In this document: one piece after another, positions 34,688-44,872 of the stretch
How positions within the stretch are numbered: position 1 is the stretch's first letter
Layout: each line of letters opens with the position of its first letter
Assembly (NCBI RefSeq): GCF_031851795.1
Contig: NZ_CP134696.1
Location: 3,492,501 to 3,556,500, forward strand
Direction of reading: 5' to 3'
Length of the DNA stretch: 64,000 bases
Source: Pontibacter sp. G13
GTDB taxonomy: Bacteria > Bacteroidota > Bacteroidia > J057
Notes under the pieces: model-generated
What the model saw: the letters and a program-made list of their open reading frames with translations, nothing else
Told to the model about the DNA's origin: nothing
Databases searched by the model: none
Program-made: the position numbers and the translations under genes

Positions 34688-37600
34688 TTATCGCAAGAGG
34701 GTCACATCTCCTCTGAATGTCTGCGATCCAATGCTCAAGGCATAGAAATACACGCCCTCGCGGTCACCTTCTCCTGTCCAGCGATCATCCGGGGATTGGC
34801 TCTCGAATACCTTTTTGCCCCATCGATCATAGATAATCAATTGGAACGAATCCGCCCCCCTGTACCGAATATCCAAGGCATCATTGACTCCATCACCATT
34901 TGGCGTAAGGACATTTGCAATTTGCAAATCAGGCATTTCAACCGTGAGAAACTGCGAGGCGGTATCACGGCATCCCAACGAACTCATGGCAATTTGGACG
35001 ATTTCGTAGGTCCCGGCAGTTTGGTACTGATAAGTTGGATGGGCATTCTGCGAAGCAGCTCCATCTCCAAACGCATAGTACCAACTGGTTGCTCCGGTTG
35101 ATTGATCCATAATCGAAATTTCGGCATAAGGTAGATACAAGATCTCCGAACCATCGGGCGTCAAATCAAATCCTGCAATCGGTGGCTCCTCGACAAATAC
35201 TTCTTGATCTACGACAGAATCAGCACAGCCTCCCGCACCTATTACCGTGAGAGATATCGGATAGGTACCGGGCAAATCGTATATCGCAAATGGATCAGAC
35301 TCATTGGAGATAGGATCACCATTGCCAAATTCCCAGATATAGGATATCCCATTTTGAGCAACTTCTTGGAAGTCCACCAGCAAGGGAGGACAGCCTTCCA
35401 ATGACGAAGACACAAATTCCGCTTCAACGGGTGGGTGTACATAGATGAATACCGATGCAGTATCTTGACATACCCCCTCTGAAACTGTCAGCAAATAGGT
35501 CGTTGATACGCCTGGCTGCGCGTATGTATCGAAGGAATCGGGATTGGACACTGTACCACTCGGCAACCATGAAAATTGCGCATTGCCCAATCCGCCCAAT
35601 CCTGTCAAGCGAACCGAATCATCCGCACAGATCACGGTAGTATCTGGAAGGATCGAGGCATCCGGTTTTGGCACAACAGTCACCACGAGAGATTCCGTCG
35701 TTGGACAATCATTGGAACTAATCGAAGTTTTGACCGTGTAGGTGGTGGTCTGTGCAGGACTTACGCTTACGATAGAATCTCGACTTCCTGCAAGCGTCTC
35801 CAATTCTGGCTCCCATTGATAAATAACCGGGCTTCCCACAGCCGTCCTGAATGAATGCGAAGCTTTCAACGAAATGGTATCTCCCGCACAAATGGTTGTG
35901 TCTTGAGAGAGCAAGGCCACTTCTGGCGTGGGTTCTATTGTGAATAGCACACTGTCTTGATTGGAACCGCACCCAAACTCCGACGCACCTGTCAGGTAAA
36001 ACCATGTTGTAGAATCGGGGAATGCGATCGGATTGGCAGCAGAGGGATTAGAGACAAGATGAGCAGGGGTCCATTGGAACTGGTACCCAACCGCATCTGG
36101 ATCTCCGGCTATCGTGCCATTCAGCTGAACCGAATCAAACAGACAAACTGTGATATCAGATCCTGCATCTACGGTCGGAAGCGTGTGAACGGTTACGGTC
36201 ACCTGATCGCCATCACTTTTACAGCCATTCGAAGTCACCGACAAAGTAAATGTGCGGGTCTGGCCAGGAGAGACGAAGGGTTGCGCAACGCTCGAATCTG
36301 AGATTTCATTCACATTGGCAGGGGTCCATGCGTATTGGTAGTCCGGCCCTGCTCCAGTGGCAAATCCTTGGAGTCGCAAGGTATCCCCCAAGCACATCAC
36401 CGTATCCCGTCCAGCGTTGGCCACAGGCTTAGGTAAGACCGTGATTTGAACGGTCGAAAGCGTATCAAGAGTGGTCGCTTCACTTGTACAACCATTCGCA
36501 GAAACCCCAATCAAGGTATAGATCGTGGTGGTATCAGGTCTGGCAAATGGGCTCCAAGCATTCGGATTATTCAGGCCATCAGCGGGAGACCATTGAGGTA
36601 AAATCGGTTGAGGAGCTTGATTATCTGCCGCCACTCCCCCCAACAAAAAGGCTCCGGGCGCATCAGGAGAACAAATCGAAGTATCTCGACCAGCATCCAT
36701 TCTGGGTTTTGCCTTCACACGGACGACGACCGAATCCACATTTCCTGCGCAACCTTGAGCGTCCACCACTTGGAGATAGTAAGTTACCTCTTCAGGAGCT
36801 AGCGTAAAATCAGGATTGACGATTGGGTCCTCGACATTGGCATTTCCAATTCCGCAGTCAGGAGCAATTCCACAAGTCCATTGATAAAAATAAGGCTGAT
36901 TCCCCCCCAAAACGGTTGCATCGAGCTGTACCCCTCCTTCGCCTTCGCAGAAAGAGGTATCCGTACCGGCGGAAACCACAGGTCCTTGATTCACGATCAC
37001 ATTTTGAGTGGACTGAACGACGCAGCCAAGGTGTTCCACGGTGAGCGTAATCGGGTAAGTCCCAGCATTGGGGAAAGTCACACAAGGTGGCAAAGGCAAT
37101 GTGGAAGCTTGTGGAATAGCCTGCGTCCCGAAATCCCAGCTGAACGCCTGATTTGGTCCGAGAATATTTCCCAAATAGGTGAAGGTGATACAGCTATCCA
37201 CACATCCGCCACTTCCGACAATTTGGAAATCCGCAGATGGCGGGCTGAATACTTCGAATGTGATCGTATCTGGTTCACCCACGCATCCATCACGTGTTAC
37301 CTGTAAAATCACCATTTTGGGACCGGGATTCTGGAAAGTCACAGGACCGGGATTGGGCAAGGAAGACAATGCCGGAAGCGCGTCTGCACCAAAATTCCAT
37401 TGATAGGAATCGGCAGTATCACCAGTCGTCGTAAAGGTAAATGAATTGCCAGGCAAGCACTGATCGTCAACGGGATCGATCGATACTTTGGGCGCCTCCA
37501 AAATCTCTACTTGTTGGCAATTGGGCAGAGATGTACAGCCCTGATTGTCCACGGTCAAACATACATTTTGGCTTCCAGCATTGTCCCAAGTGACCACATA

Positions 37601-39121
37601 GGGTCCAATGGTCGTACTGGGATTGGTATTCACTTGAGAACTAGCACCTGCAAAAGTCCACACAAATGAGTAATCGGGATCATTAGGTCCTGCATAGGTA
37701 AACACCCCTCCATCTCCCTGGCAGATTTCGGTAGGAGCTGCGAATGCATTCGAGGGATACTCCAAAATCTCAATCGTATCCCGGACTATGTCACTGGCGC
37801 AACCATTGGATATTACCTGCAGGGTAATCTCCTTGAAACCCGGAGTGGAATATGTCACTTGATAAGGCCCTGCTCCTGAACCTGTTGCTACGGAAGGATT
37901 GTCAAAATCCCAAAGGTAGGAACTTCCCGATCCGCCTCCGCCGACATTGAGGATGAGGAAAGATTGATTCACACACCTCTGATCGGGAATTGAGAACAAA
38001 ACCGAAGGGACTGTCTGTACGGTGACTGTGGCAGCACCTTGTAATTGACAACCACCTGGTCCTGTCACAGTGACTGGATAATTCGTGGTAGCAGTCGGTG
38101 TTACCGTCAAGGTAGGCGTGGTGATTCCCGTTGTTCCCCATTCAAAAGTATACCCGGGAATATTGGAGAGATTCGTGGTGAGGGTAGTGGCTTGACCTGC
38201 ACACACCGTACTGGGCGAAGCCGTAACGATGAGTGGATCAACATTGACATAAAAGGAGAGCGTATCAAAAAGCGCGACATTTCCGCAGTTATCCACTACT
38301 GTATCCACCAAAGACAAGATGTAATTCCCAGATTGGTTGATAGGCGGAATGGTTTGCAATTCGAATACGCGCTCAAAATTGGCACCCGCCTGACAAGCTG
38401 CTCCGACCACTCCAGTAACAGTCAATAATCCGCTCGGTCCTTCCAACGTGAAATCGCTTCCCTGCACGGAACTGCACACCACATTCTCGGAGAATTCAAT
38501 CACCAATTCTGTAGAACCACAGGCTACATAGGCAGAATCCAACGTGGGAGGGTTGTTGTCAAAGATATCCGCAGTCGAGGCCGTGAAATCCAACACATAT
38601 CCACTGGTGCTTCCGGAAAAGTTACTGACATTCAGGACCAAGGTCTGGCCTGCAACTACCGGAATGGTGGGTTCATTAGGCGCACCGGGGAGGCCATTGG
38701 CACCTGTAACCCCAGGAAAGCCAGCGAAGTTGCAGCTCACTTCCAGAGTCGCATCATTGAAAATATCCGAGCAATTGGCATTCGTCAGGTCGTATACCGC
38801 CCAGTCATAATCATCTGTTGGAGTGAGCGGATTGATGGAGAAAGCCAGTTGGCCTCCTGACTGCACAGTAAAGATGTACCATGTATCATTTCGCTCACCA
38901 GAGAGCAGGCAGGAAGTACCTCCATTGATCTCATTGGGATTCAAGCCTTCCCCTTGGTAGGAATTGGCTTGGGTGAAGACGGATTGGCATACAGCTAGGG
39001 CGCCGAAGCAATCCTGCTCAGGTTGGTTCGCCGGCAATTGTGCCCAAAGATTCGGGCCCAAAATGAGCGCTGCAACCATCAAGAGCCATCGAAAAGTCAA
39101 AGCAATACGGGTCGTGTCCAT
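34688..39121 (-). CDS. Large type IX-secreted multi-PKD protein with type-B sorting domain
   Basis: 1477 residues. A signal peptide (WLLMVAALILGPNLWAQ) is followed by a jelly-roll/proprotein-like region and then many PKD or Ig-like domains; the clearest contain YLWDFDNP, YQWNFGADAL, FSWDFGTQAI, YIWEFGNGDP and WYYAFGDGAA. The last about 80 residues are a gliding motility-associated C-terminal domain (TIGR04131): NVLTPNGDGVNDALDIRY, IYDRWGKKVFES, DDRWTGEGDREGVYFYAL. This is the type-B signal for the type IX secretion system, so the protein is exported and attached to or released from the cell surface. It is probably an adhesin or matrix protein. A small secreted protein gene lies seven bases upstream in the same transcript. 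Confidence 0.92.
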   Translation of the reverse strand: MDTTRIALTFRWLLMVAALILGPNLWAQLPANQPEQDCFGALAVCQSVFTQANSYQGEGLNPNEINGGTSCLLSGERNDTWYIFTVQSGGQLAFSINPLTPTDDYDWAVYDLTNANCSDIFNDATLEVSCNFAGFPGVTGANGLPGAPNEPTIPVVAGQTLVLNVSNFSGSTSGYVLDFTASTADIFDNNPPTLDSAYVACGSTELVIEFSENVVCSSVQGSDFTLEGPSGLLTVTGVVGAACQAGANFERVFELQTIPPINQSGNYILSLVDTVVDNCGNVALFDTLSFYVNVDPLIVTASPSTVCAGQATTLTTNLSNIPGYTFEWGTTGITTPTLTVTPTATTNYPVTVTGPGGCQLQGAATVTVQTVPSVLFSIPDQRCVNQSFLILNVGGGGSGSSYLWDFDNPSVATGSGAGPYQVTYSTPGFKEITLQVISNGCASDIVRDTIEILEYPSNAFAAPTEICQGDGGVFTYAGPNDPDYSFVWTFAGASSQVNTNPSTTIGPYVVTWDNAGSQNVCLTVDNQGCTSLPNCQQVEILEAPKVSIDPVDDQCLPGNSFTFTTTGDTADSYQWNFGADALPALSSLPNPGPVTFQNPGPKMVILQVTRDGCVGEPDTITFEVFSPPSADFQIVGSGGCVDSCITFTYLGNILGPNQAFSWDFGTQAIPQASTLPLPPCVTFPNAGTYPITLTVEHLGCVVQSTQNVIVNQGPVVSAGTDTSFCEGEGGVQLDATVLGGNQPYFYQWTCGIAPDCGIGNANVEDPIVNPDFTLAPEEVTYYLQVVDAQGCAGNVDSVVVRVKAKPRMDAGRDTSICSPDAPGAFLLGGVAADNQAPQPILPQWSPADGLNNPNAWSPFARPDTTTIYTLIGVSANGCTSEATTLDTLSTVQITVLPKPVANAGRDTVMCLGDTLRLQGFATGAGPDYQYAWTPANVNEISDSSVAQPFVSPGQTRTFTLSVTSNGCKSDGDQVTVTVHTLPTVDAGSDITVCLFDSVQLNGTIAGDPDAVGYQFQWTPAHLVSNPSAANPIAFPDSTTWFYLTGASEFGCGSNQDSVLFTIEPTPEVALLSQDTTICAGDTISLKASHSFRTAVGSPVIYQWEPELETLAGSRDSIVSVSPAQTTTYTVKTSISSNDCPTTESLVVTVVPKPDASILPDTTVICADDSVRLTGLGGLGNAQFSWLPSGTVSNPDSFDTYAQPGVSTTYLLTVSEGVCQDTASVFIYVHPPVEAEFVSSSLEGCPPLLVDFQEVAQNGISYIWEFGNGDPISNESDPFAIYDLPGTYPISLTVIGAGGCADSVVDQEVFVEEPPIAGFDLTPDGSEILYLPYAEISIMDQSTGATSWYYAFGDGAASQNAHPTYQYQTAGTYEIVQIAMSSLGCRDTASQFLTVEMPDLQIANVLTPNGDGVNDALDIRYRGADSFQLIIYDRWGKKVFESQSPDDRWTGEGDREGVYFYALSIGSQTFRGDVTLLR

Positions 39122-39128
39122 GATGGAA

Positions 39129-39659
39129 TCAGAATGCTTGATAGGTGGTTGGTCCCCAGGAAATCTCCCAATTGTCGCCCATTTCGGCTTCGGAATTGCT
39201 TGGCAATACCATTCCCAGCTGGGCGATGCTGATCGTCATGTTGCCGGACAGCTCGTATGATTCTCCTTTTTGGCGAATGCTCAACTCCATCGGCACTTGA
39301 ACTTGGCGGCCATTGAAATTCACCATCCCCATCAGCTTTTGGGTTCCTTTGCGCAAGGCCACCCCTTCTGAACGAATAATGATCAGTCGGTCCCCCCCAT
39401 CTACCCAGAGTGCTTGCATCTGGGCTTGCACAGCAGGATCAGCATTCACGACCAGAACATCTGTCTTGGCCATCCATTCAAATGCTCCAGTGGTAAGGTT
39501 GAGTTTCATTGCGCCGGGTGCATCATTGACCTTGACTTGAGCACTCTGTCCCTTGGAATTCCAATCCAGCAACATGCTCCCTTGAATCTGTTGGGAAAAG
39601 CTTTCGGTCCAAATCAGGGTACTCAGCCCAAAGACCAGCAGAAGTTTGTAGAGATTCAT
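39129..39659 (-). CDS. Small secreted protein, possibly YceI-like
   Basis: 176 residues from the ATG at 39659 (MNLYKLLLVFGLSTLIW signal peptide, cleaved near FSQQ). The mature part is all-beta by eye. The order of strands with KGTQKLMGMVNFNGRQVQVP and then a final GNMTISIAQLGMVLP is reminiscent of YceI-like lipocalin-type domains, but the match is weak and offered only as a possibility. It ends seven bases before the large type IX cargo gene, so it is probably cotranscribed and could support its surface function. Confidence 0.6.
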   Translation of the reverse strand: MNLYKLLLVFGLSTLIWTESFSQQIQGSMLLDWNSKGQSAQVKVNDAPGAMKLNLTTGAFEWMAKTDVLVVNADPAVQAQMQALWVDGGDRLIIIRSEGVALRKGTQKLMGMVNFNGRQVQVPMELSIRQKGESYELSGNMTISIAQLGMVLPSNSEAEMGDNWEISWGPTTYQAF

Positions 39660-39819
39660 ACTAAACAATTAAACAAGTTGGGGAGCGCCAATCCAGCTAG
39701 TTCTATTCTCGAACCTTCATTCGAAGAAGGAAAAGAAACCTGGACAGCCTCCAGATATATGGGACCCGATATTGTTTTACGTGTAGCACTAAAATATTTC
39801 AGAAGTTCAAGGTAATACA

Positions 39820-39856
39820 AAAAAACCGCCCATCTGAAATACAGATGAGCGGTTGA
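39820..39856 (-). terminator. Terminator of the pheT-rny operon
   Basis: Leftward, ACCGCTCATCTG pairs with CAGATGGGCGGT (one G-T pair) around TATTT and is followed by TTTTTTTG. It lies 32 bases after the rny stop codon. Confidence 0.92.
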
Positions 39857-39887
39857 GTTTCTTAAAAATTCGCAGTCGGGCAAAACC

Positions 39888-41483
39888 CTATTTGGCGTAG
39901 GCAATCGCGCGCTTCTCGCGGATCACGGTCACCTTGATATGTCCAGGATATTGCATATCCTTCATGATCTTCTGGGAGATTTCGAATGCCAAGTCCTCGG
40001 CCTTCTCATCAGATACTTTCTCACTTTCCACAATCACGCGCAATTCACGACCAGCCTGAATCGCATAGGTCTTCATGACGCCGGGGTAGGACAGTGCCAA
40101 TTCCTCCAGCTCTTTCAAGCGTTTGATGTAGGATTCGACAATCTCACGACGTGCTCCTGGGCGAGATCCAGAAATCGCATCACAAGCCTGTACGATTGGA
40201 GAAATCAGGCAAGTCATTTCGATTTCGTCGTGGTGGGCACCGATCGCGTTGCAAACATCTGCATGCTCACCAAATTTCTTGGCCATCTCCATTCCCAACA
40301 ATGCGTGAGGGAGATCGGAGTGTTCTTCGGCTACTTTCCCGATATCGTGAAGCAAACCAGCTCGCTTGGCCTTTTTGATATCTAAGCCCAACTCAGCTGC
40401 CATCACAGCACAGAGGTTGGTCACCTCGCGAGAGTGCTTGAGCAAGTTCTGACCATAGGAGGAGCGGTATTTCATCCGGCCGACCATTTTGATCAACTCA
40501 GGATGGAGTCCGTGGATATTCAGGTCAATCACGGTACGCTCTCCGGTTTCGATGATTTCTTCTTCGACCTGTTTGGTGGTTTTCTTCACGACCTCCTCGA
40601 TACGAGCGGGGTGAATACGACCATCGGTCACCAATTTGTGCAAGGAGAGACGTGCAATCTCACGGCGTACTGGATCAAATCCAGACAAGATAATTGCCTC
40701 AGGAGTATCATCAACGATGATTTCGATTCCTGTAGCCATCTCAAGCGCCCGGATGTTACGACCTTCACGACCGATAATACGACCTTTGATTTCGTCATTT
40801 TCGAGCGGGAAGACGGTGACGGTATTTTCAATCGCATGCTCAGCGGCAGTCCGTTGAATGGTCTCGATCACCACCTTTTTGGCTTGCTTGGAAGCAGTCA
40901 TTTTGGACTCTTCCATGATCTCCTTGATGTAAGCAGATGCTTCGGTCTGGGCTTCCTGCTTCAGGGCTTCGACCATGCTAGCTTTGGCTTCCTCAGCAGA
41001 GAGACCCGCAATTTTCTCGAGATCCTTCACCTGCTTGGCTCGGAGTTGCTCGAGTTCTTCTTGCTTTTTGCTGATAATTTCGAGCTGCTTGCCGAGGTTT
41101 TCCTTCATCGCATCAATTTGACCTTGCAGGGTCTTGACACGCTGATGTTCCTTTTTGGATTTTTCCTCGCGCTCTTTGAGGTTGGTTTCGCGTTGGCGTA
41201 GTTGATTCTTTACCTGATCAAGCTTTTCTTTCTGACGCTTGGCGTCCTTTTCAAACTTGTTTTTCAGCTGCTGGTATTTCTCGTTGGCCTTGGCGATCCG
41301 ATCTTGTTTGATGTTTTCGCCTTTCAACTCAGCTTGTTGAACGATACTTTCCGCCTTGATCTTTGCGGCTTCTTCCATCCGCTTGTTGGCATTAGAAAGA
41401 ATCCAACGGTTGATCATGTATGTTATTACCACACCTAACAGGAGTCCTATTCCAACTCCCAACGCGATGTTCCCTATATCCAT
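39888..41483 (-). CDS. rny: Ribonuclease Y
   Basis: 531 residues, typical length. RNase Y is a membrane-anchored endoribonuclease that starts mRNA decay. It has one N-terminal membrane helix (about 5-25), a long coiled coil (about 30-200), a KH domain with [15 protein letters not shown], and an HD hydrolase domain with LLHDIGKV and the metal-binding HAL/AHHDE residues. All parts are intact. It is the last gene of the pheT - coiled-coil - zapA - rny transcript, a gene order I associate with Bacteroidota, and is followed by a strong terminator. A 255-residue opposite-strand ORF over its coiled coil is a shadow. Confidence 0.96.
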   Translation of the reverse strand: MDIGNIALGVGIGLLLGVVITYMINRWILSNANKRMEEAAKIKAESIVQQAELKGENIKQDRIAKANEKYQQLKNKFEKDAKRQKEKLDQVKNQLRQRETNLKEREEKSKKEHQRVKTLQGQIDAMKENLGKQLEIISKKQEELEQLRAKQVKDLEKIAGLSAEEAKASMVEALKQEAQTEASAYIKEIMEESKMTASKQAKKVVIETIQRTAAEHAIENTVTVFPLENDEIKGRIIGREGRNIRALEMATGIEIIVDDTPEAIILSGFDPVRREIARLSLHKLVTDGRIHPARIEEVVKKTTKQVEEEIIETGERTVIDLNIHGLHPELIKMVGRMKYRSSYGQNLLKHSREVTNLCAVMAAELGLDIKKAKRAGLLHDIGKVAEEHSDLPHALLGMEMAKKFGEHADVCNAIGAHHDEIEMTCLISPIVQACDAISGSRPGARREIVESYIKRLKELEELALSYPGVMKTYAIQAGRELRVIVESEKVSDEKAEDLAFEISQKIMKDMQYPGHIKVTVIREKRAIAYAK

Positions 41484-41565
41484 TGGTTATACGTGTTAAA
41501 TGGTGTTCACAAATGGCGAATACCACTGGCACGAACTCCCTATTTGGGGCAGATAGCGGGTAGAT

Positions 41566-41880
41566 TTAAGGATTGCGTACAGGTTTGTCCTGTGTATCCA
41601 GAATTTGATCCAGTTTCCGGTCCAAGGTGGCCACCTCCGAAAGGGCTGATTGGACTTGCCGACTTTGGAGATCTTGCTCCTTGAGTGTGTCGGTCAATAT
41701 TTCTATGCAGCAACCTAACGCGAGGTCCAACTCTGATTGATTTCTATATTGAGCTTGAAACTCCCTGAGTTTTTGATCTATGATTTGAGCAGCTTTTTGT
41801 ACATACACTGCCTCCTCTTGATCCACTTTGGTCGTAAACTGGCGATCTAGCACGCGAATCTGGATGACTACCTTATCCAA
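41566..41880 (-). CDS. zapA: Cell division protein ZapA
   Basis: 104 residues. ZapA binds FtsZ and cross-links its filaments at the division ring. The N-terminal globular part (VVIQIRVLDRQFTTKVDQEEAVYVQKAA) and the following long helix (QIIDQKLREF ... LALGCCIEILTDTLKEQ) are the normal ZapA arrangement. It is 22 bases after the coiled-coil gene and 83 bases before rny in the same transcript. Confidence 0.9.
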   Translation of the reverse strand: MDKVVIQIRVLDRQFTTKVDQEEAVYVQKAAQIIDQKLREFQAQYRNQSELDLALGCCIEILTDTLKEQDLQSRQVQSALSEVATLDRKLDQILDTQDKPVRNP

Positions 41881-41901
41881 TGTTCCAATTATTGCCAGCG
41901 A

Positions 41902-42192
41902 TCATGATCCACCAAAATTCTTCAAACAAATTTCGATCTCTTGGATGAAACGGTCGAGGTGTCCTCGAACGATTTCACGGTCTTCCAGGCTGTGCAAGCT
42001 TTTGACAAGCTTGAGCGCTTCATATCGCTCCTTCAAAGCCTCCAGCTCCCTCGTTCTGCCATCCAAGCTTTGTCTAAGCGTTTCATTCTCCGATTGCAGG
42101 TCTTCTGCGACCTCGGAGAGCTCTTGATTGACAGTTTCCAATTGGGAGACTTTGGAGTGGAGCGTTTGTAAACGCAGGAGTAATTCTTCCAT
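41902..42192 (-). CDS. Small coiled-coil protein, probable division-associated (ZapB-like)
   Basis: 96 residues from the ATG at 42192; a GTG two codons earlier is possible but less likely. Residues 1-65 form one continuous coiled coil with heptads of Leu (LLLRLQTLHSKVSQLETVNQEL). No other motif is seen. In Bacteroidota a gene of this size and type commonly precedes zapA and is annotated as hypothetical or ZapB-like; position next to zapA is the only functional hint. It lies 150 bases after pheT. Confidence 0.7.
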   Translation of the reverse strand: MEELLLRLQTLHSKVSQLETVNQELSEVAEDLQSENETLRQSLDGRTRELEALKERYEALKLVKSLHSLEDREIVRGHLDRFIQEIEICLKNFGGS

Positions 42193-42341
42193 AATCACAA
42201 CCCCAAAGCCTAAGTTACCATTTTTTTATCCACAATCCCAAGACTGAAAACTCTGGCAGGACAAATCCCGCCAAAGTTCCCGTGGCTTTTCCAACATCCA
42301 ACCCACTTGCGAAGTTGAATCCGGATGCTATTTCTCATGAA

Positions 42342-44744
42342 TTATTTGCGAATCTCCGCTCCTAGCTGATTTTCAAGCAATTGAAAGGCACGTTGCATAA
42401 TCTTTTCAGCCGCTTTATCCGCCAACGTCTTGTTGTCATCACGCATTTCCACAGATACTAGGTAACTCTTTTTACCCTCAGGTATTCCTTTACCCATGTA
42501 GATATCGTGGAGATCCACCGTCCGAATCAATTTAGGATTTGCCTTCAATACGGCATCCTTGATCTCCGCAAAAGAGGTCGGGCGATCGATCAACATGGAA
42601 ATGTCACGACGGATAGATGGGTACTGAGGTACAGGCTTGTACTTCACGTCTACTGCGAAATAGATATCGACCAATGCAGCCCAATCCACGATCATGTGGA
42701 AGACTTCATTTCTCAGGTCGTATTTCTCCATAAGTTCCTGATTCACACGACCATAGGTCAACAGGACACGCCCATCCACAACCATTTCCAAGGCGTACTC
42801 GAAATCTTCATGCTCGGCTTCGCGAACTTTTCCTTCGAATCCGACCCATTTCTGCAATCGCTCAATCACGGTCGTCAAAGTTGCCAAGCTGGATTTGGGA
42901 GATTTGGATTCCCAATGGAAATCATGCACACCACCGCTAACCGTTACCGCAAGCTGAGATTTCTGGGCATATTCTCCGGCTTTGTTCTTGTACACATGGC
43001 CGAATTCATACAGCGCCAAGTTCTCATTCTGACGATTCTGGTTGTAGCGAACGGTCTCCAATGCACCATAAATCATCTTCTGACGAAGGATTCCAAGATC
43101 CTCACTCAAAGGATTGACAATTTCTACCGCAGAATCATCTCCAAGCTCACGCGCCTCTAAAGAGTTGTTCATGATTTCATAGAAGCCGGTAGCGCTCAAA
43201 TGATTGGCGATATGCTCTCTGAAACGGAACTCATCTTTGTATTGAGTGAACGTGAGGGTAGCATTGATTTTCTCCGGAATCGCCACGCTGTTGTATCCAT
43301 AGACGCGAAGAATATCCTCGATGACATCAACATCACGCTGTACATCCACACGGTATGGGGGAACTTTGAGCTTCAGCGTATCGCCAGACTCTTCAGTTTG
43401 AATCTCAAGGGCATGTAGGATCTCTAAAATCGTATCCTTCCCAATATCCTCACCGATCAGACGATTCGTTTTTTCCAGTGAAAGGTCCACTTCGAATGGA
43501 AGGAACTCGCCGATTTGCTGATCCGCAACCTGTGAAGCAGTACCTCCAGCGATTTGAAGGATCAAATCCGTCGCTCGCAAAGCCGCATTCACGGTCATGT
43601 GTGGATCAGCTCCGCGCTCAAAACGGAAAGAAGAATCCGTACTTAAGCCAAGTCGCTTGGACGTTTTCCGAACTGAGCCTGCATCGAAGTAAGCAGATTC
43701 CAAGAAAACTCGGGTGGTGCTTTCGGTCACGCCTGAGTTCATACCTCCCATCACCCCAGCAATGCAAAGAGGCTTCTCGGCATCGCAGATCATGAGATCC
43801 ACATCAGCCTTCATTTCGCGCTCCACTTCATCCAGTGTGGTGAATTTGAAGTCTTCTGCGAATGTGCGGACATGTACCGCTCCTCCGCTGATTTTGTCGG
43901 CATCAAACGCGTGCATCGGATGCCCGAGTTCGTGCAGGACAAAGTTGGTGATGTCTACAATATTGTTGATCGGACGAAGGCCAATTTTCCGAAGGGCCTT
44001 TTGCATCCATTCGGGGCTTTCCTGGACGGTTACTCCTTCAATCAGAATGGAGGTATATCGACGGCACCTTTCCGTGTTGTCAATCTTGACTGGAATCGCG
44101 TTGGCAGGACCAGTTGCGAGCGATTCGACACTCACAGACATTTCAGGCAAATGAGCAGGCTTTCTCAGGTAAGCGCCCAAATCTCTCGCTGTTCCATAGT
44201 GGGAAGCTCCATCGATTCGGTTTGGCGTAAGCTCTACTTCCAAAACGTGATCGGTGTCCCATTCCATGGTTTCCACGAAAGGAGTTCCCGGTACGAGAGA
44301 TTCTTCGAGTACCATGATTCCATCATGGCCTTCTCCCAATCCCAGCTCATCTTCAGCGCAGATCATCCCAAAGGAAGCTTCTCCTCGGATTTTGCCTTTC
44401 TTGATTTTGAAAGACTCCTCCTCGGTTTTCCCAAATGGCGTAAGAATCGTGCCGATGGTCGCTACAGGGACTTTTTGTCCGGCAGCCACATTCGGGGCAC
44501 CACAAACGATCTGGACGGATTCGGCTTCACCAATATTTACTTGGCACACCCGAAGTCTGTCTGCATTAGGATGCTGAACAGCTGATTCGACCAAACCGAC
44601 TACGACCCCATCCAAAGCAGGAGCAGCTCCCACTTCTTCAATCTTACCAATTTCCAGGCCCAACATGGTCAGGATGTCGGCCAGTTCGCGGGGGGAAAGG
44701 TCAAAATCGATATAGGATTTCAGCCAGTTATAGGAAATTTTCAT
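42342..44744 (-). CDS. pheT: Phenylalanyl-tRNA synthetase beta subunit
   Basis: 800 residues from the ATG at 44744; the frame stays open 15 codons upstream. PheT pairs with PheS to charge tRNA-Phe. The order is the normal one: a start of MKISYNWLKSYIDFDLSPREL, an EMAP/tRNA-binding domain (about 40-150), the B3/B4 editing region, B5 (EVDLSLEKTNRLIGEDI) and a C-terminal anticodon-binding FDX-ACB domain (FAEIKDAVLKANPKLIRTV). pheS is not adjacent, which is usual in Bacteroidota. The minus-strand promoter box TACCTTTG lies 20 bases upstream. It heads the coiled-coil - zapA - rny transcript. Confidence 0.96.
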   Translation of the reverse strand: MKISYNWLKSYIDFDLSPRELADILTMLGLEIGKIEEVGAAPALDGVVVGLVESAVQHPNADRLRVCQVNIGEAESVQIVCGAPNVAAGQKVPVATIGTILTPFGKTEEESFKIKKGKIRGEASFGMICAEDELGLGEGHDGIMVLEESLVPGTPFVETMEWDTDHVLEVELTPNRIDGASHYGTARDLGAYLRKPAHLPEMSVSVESLATGPANAIPVKIDNTERCRRYTSILIEGVTVQESPEWMQKALRKIGLRPINNIVDITNFVLHELGHPMHAFDADKISGGAVHVRTFAEDFKFTTLDEVEREMKADVDLMICDAEKPLCIAGVMGGMNSGVTESTTRVFLESAYFDAGSVRKTSKRLGLSTDSSFRFERGADPHMTVNAALRATDLILQIAGGTASQVADQQIGEFLPFEVDLSLEKTNRLIGEDIGKDTILEILHALEIQTEESGDTLKLKVPPYRVDVQRDVDVIEDILRVYGYNSVAIPEKINATLTFTQYKDEFRFREHIANHLSATGFYEIMNNSLEARELGDDSAVEIVNPLSEDLGILRQKMIYGALETVRYNQNRQNENLALYEFGHVYKNKAGEYAQKSQLAVTVSGGVHDFHWESKSPKSSLATLTTVIERLQKWVGFEGKVREAEHEDFEYALEMVVDGRVLLTYGRVNQELMEKYDLRNEVFHMIVDWAALVDIYFAVDVKYKPVPQYPSIRRDISMLIDRPTSFAEIKDAVLKANPKLIRTVDLHDIYMGKGIPEGKKSYLVSVEMRDDNKTLADKAAEKIMQRAFQLLENQLGAEIRK

Positions 44745-44764
44745 TGCTTCTTTCGAAATTTTGT

Positions 44765-44772
44765 CAAAGGTA
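44765..44772 (-). promoter_or_regulatory. -7 box of the pheT operon
   Basis: On the minus strand TACCTTTG is an exact match to the Bacteroidota -7 consensus TAnnTTTG. A TTTCG lies about 22 bases upstream in place of the -33 TTTG. It places transcription about 10-15 bases before the pheT ATG. Confidence 0.65.
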
Positions 44773-44872
44773 GAAAAAAAAGGAAACAACCCTTCGAAAC
44801 TGCCAGCAAAACCCGCAACAAGACACCAAGATTATCAGCGCGATGTCCAGTCCACCGGATGGCTAGGCTATT

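Noticed and set aside
34688-39121. Many short plus-strand ORFs over the type IX cargo gene
   Set aside because: They are antisense shadows of repeated PKD/Ig-like domains.
40434-41201. 255-residue ORF opposite rny
   Set aside because: A shadow of the Lys/Glu-rich coiled coil of RNase Y.
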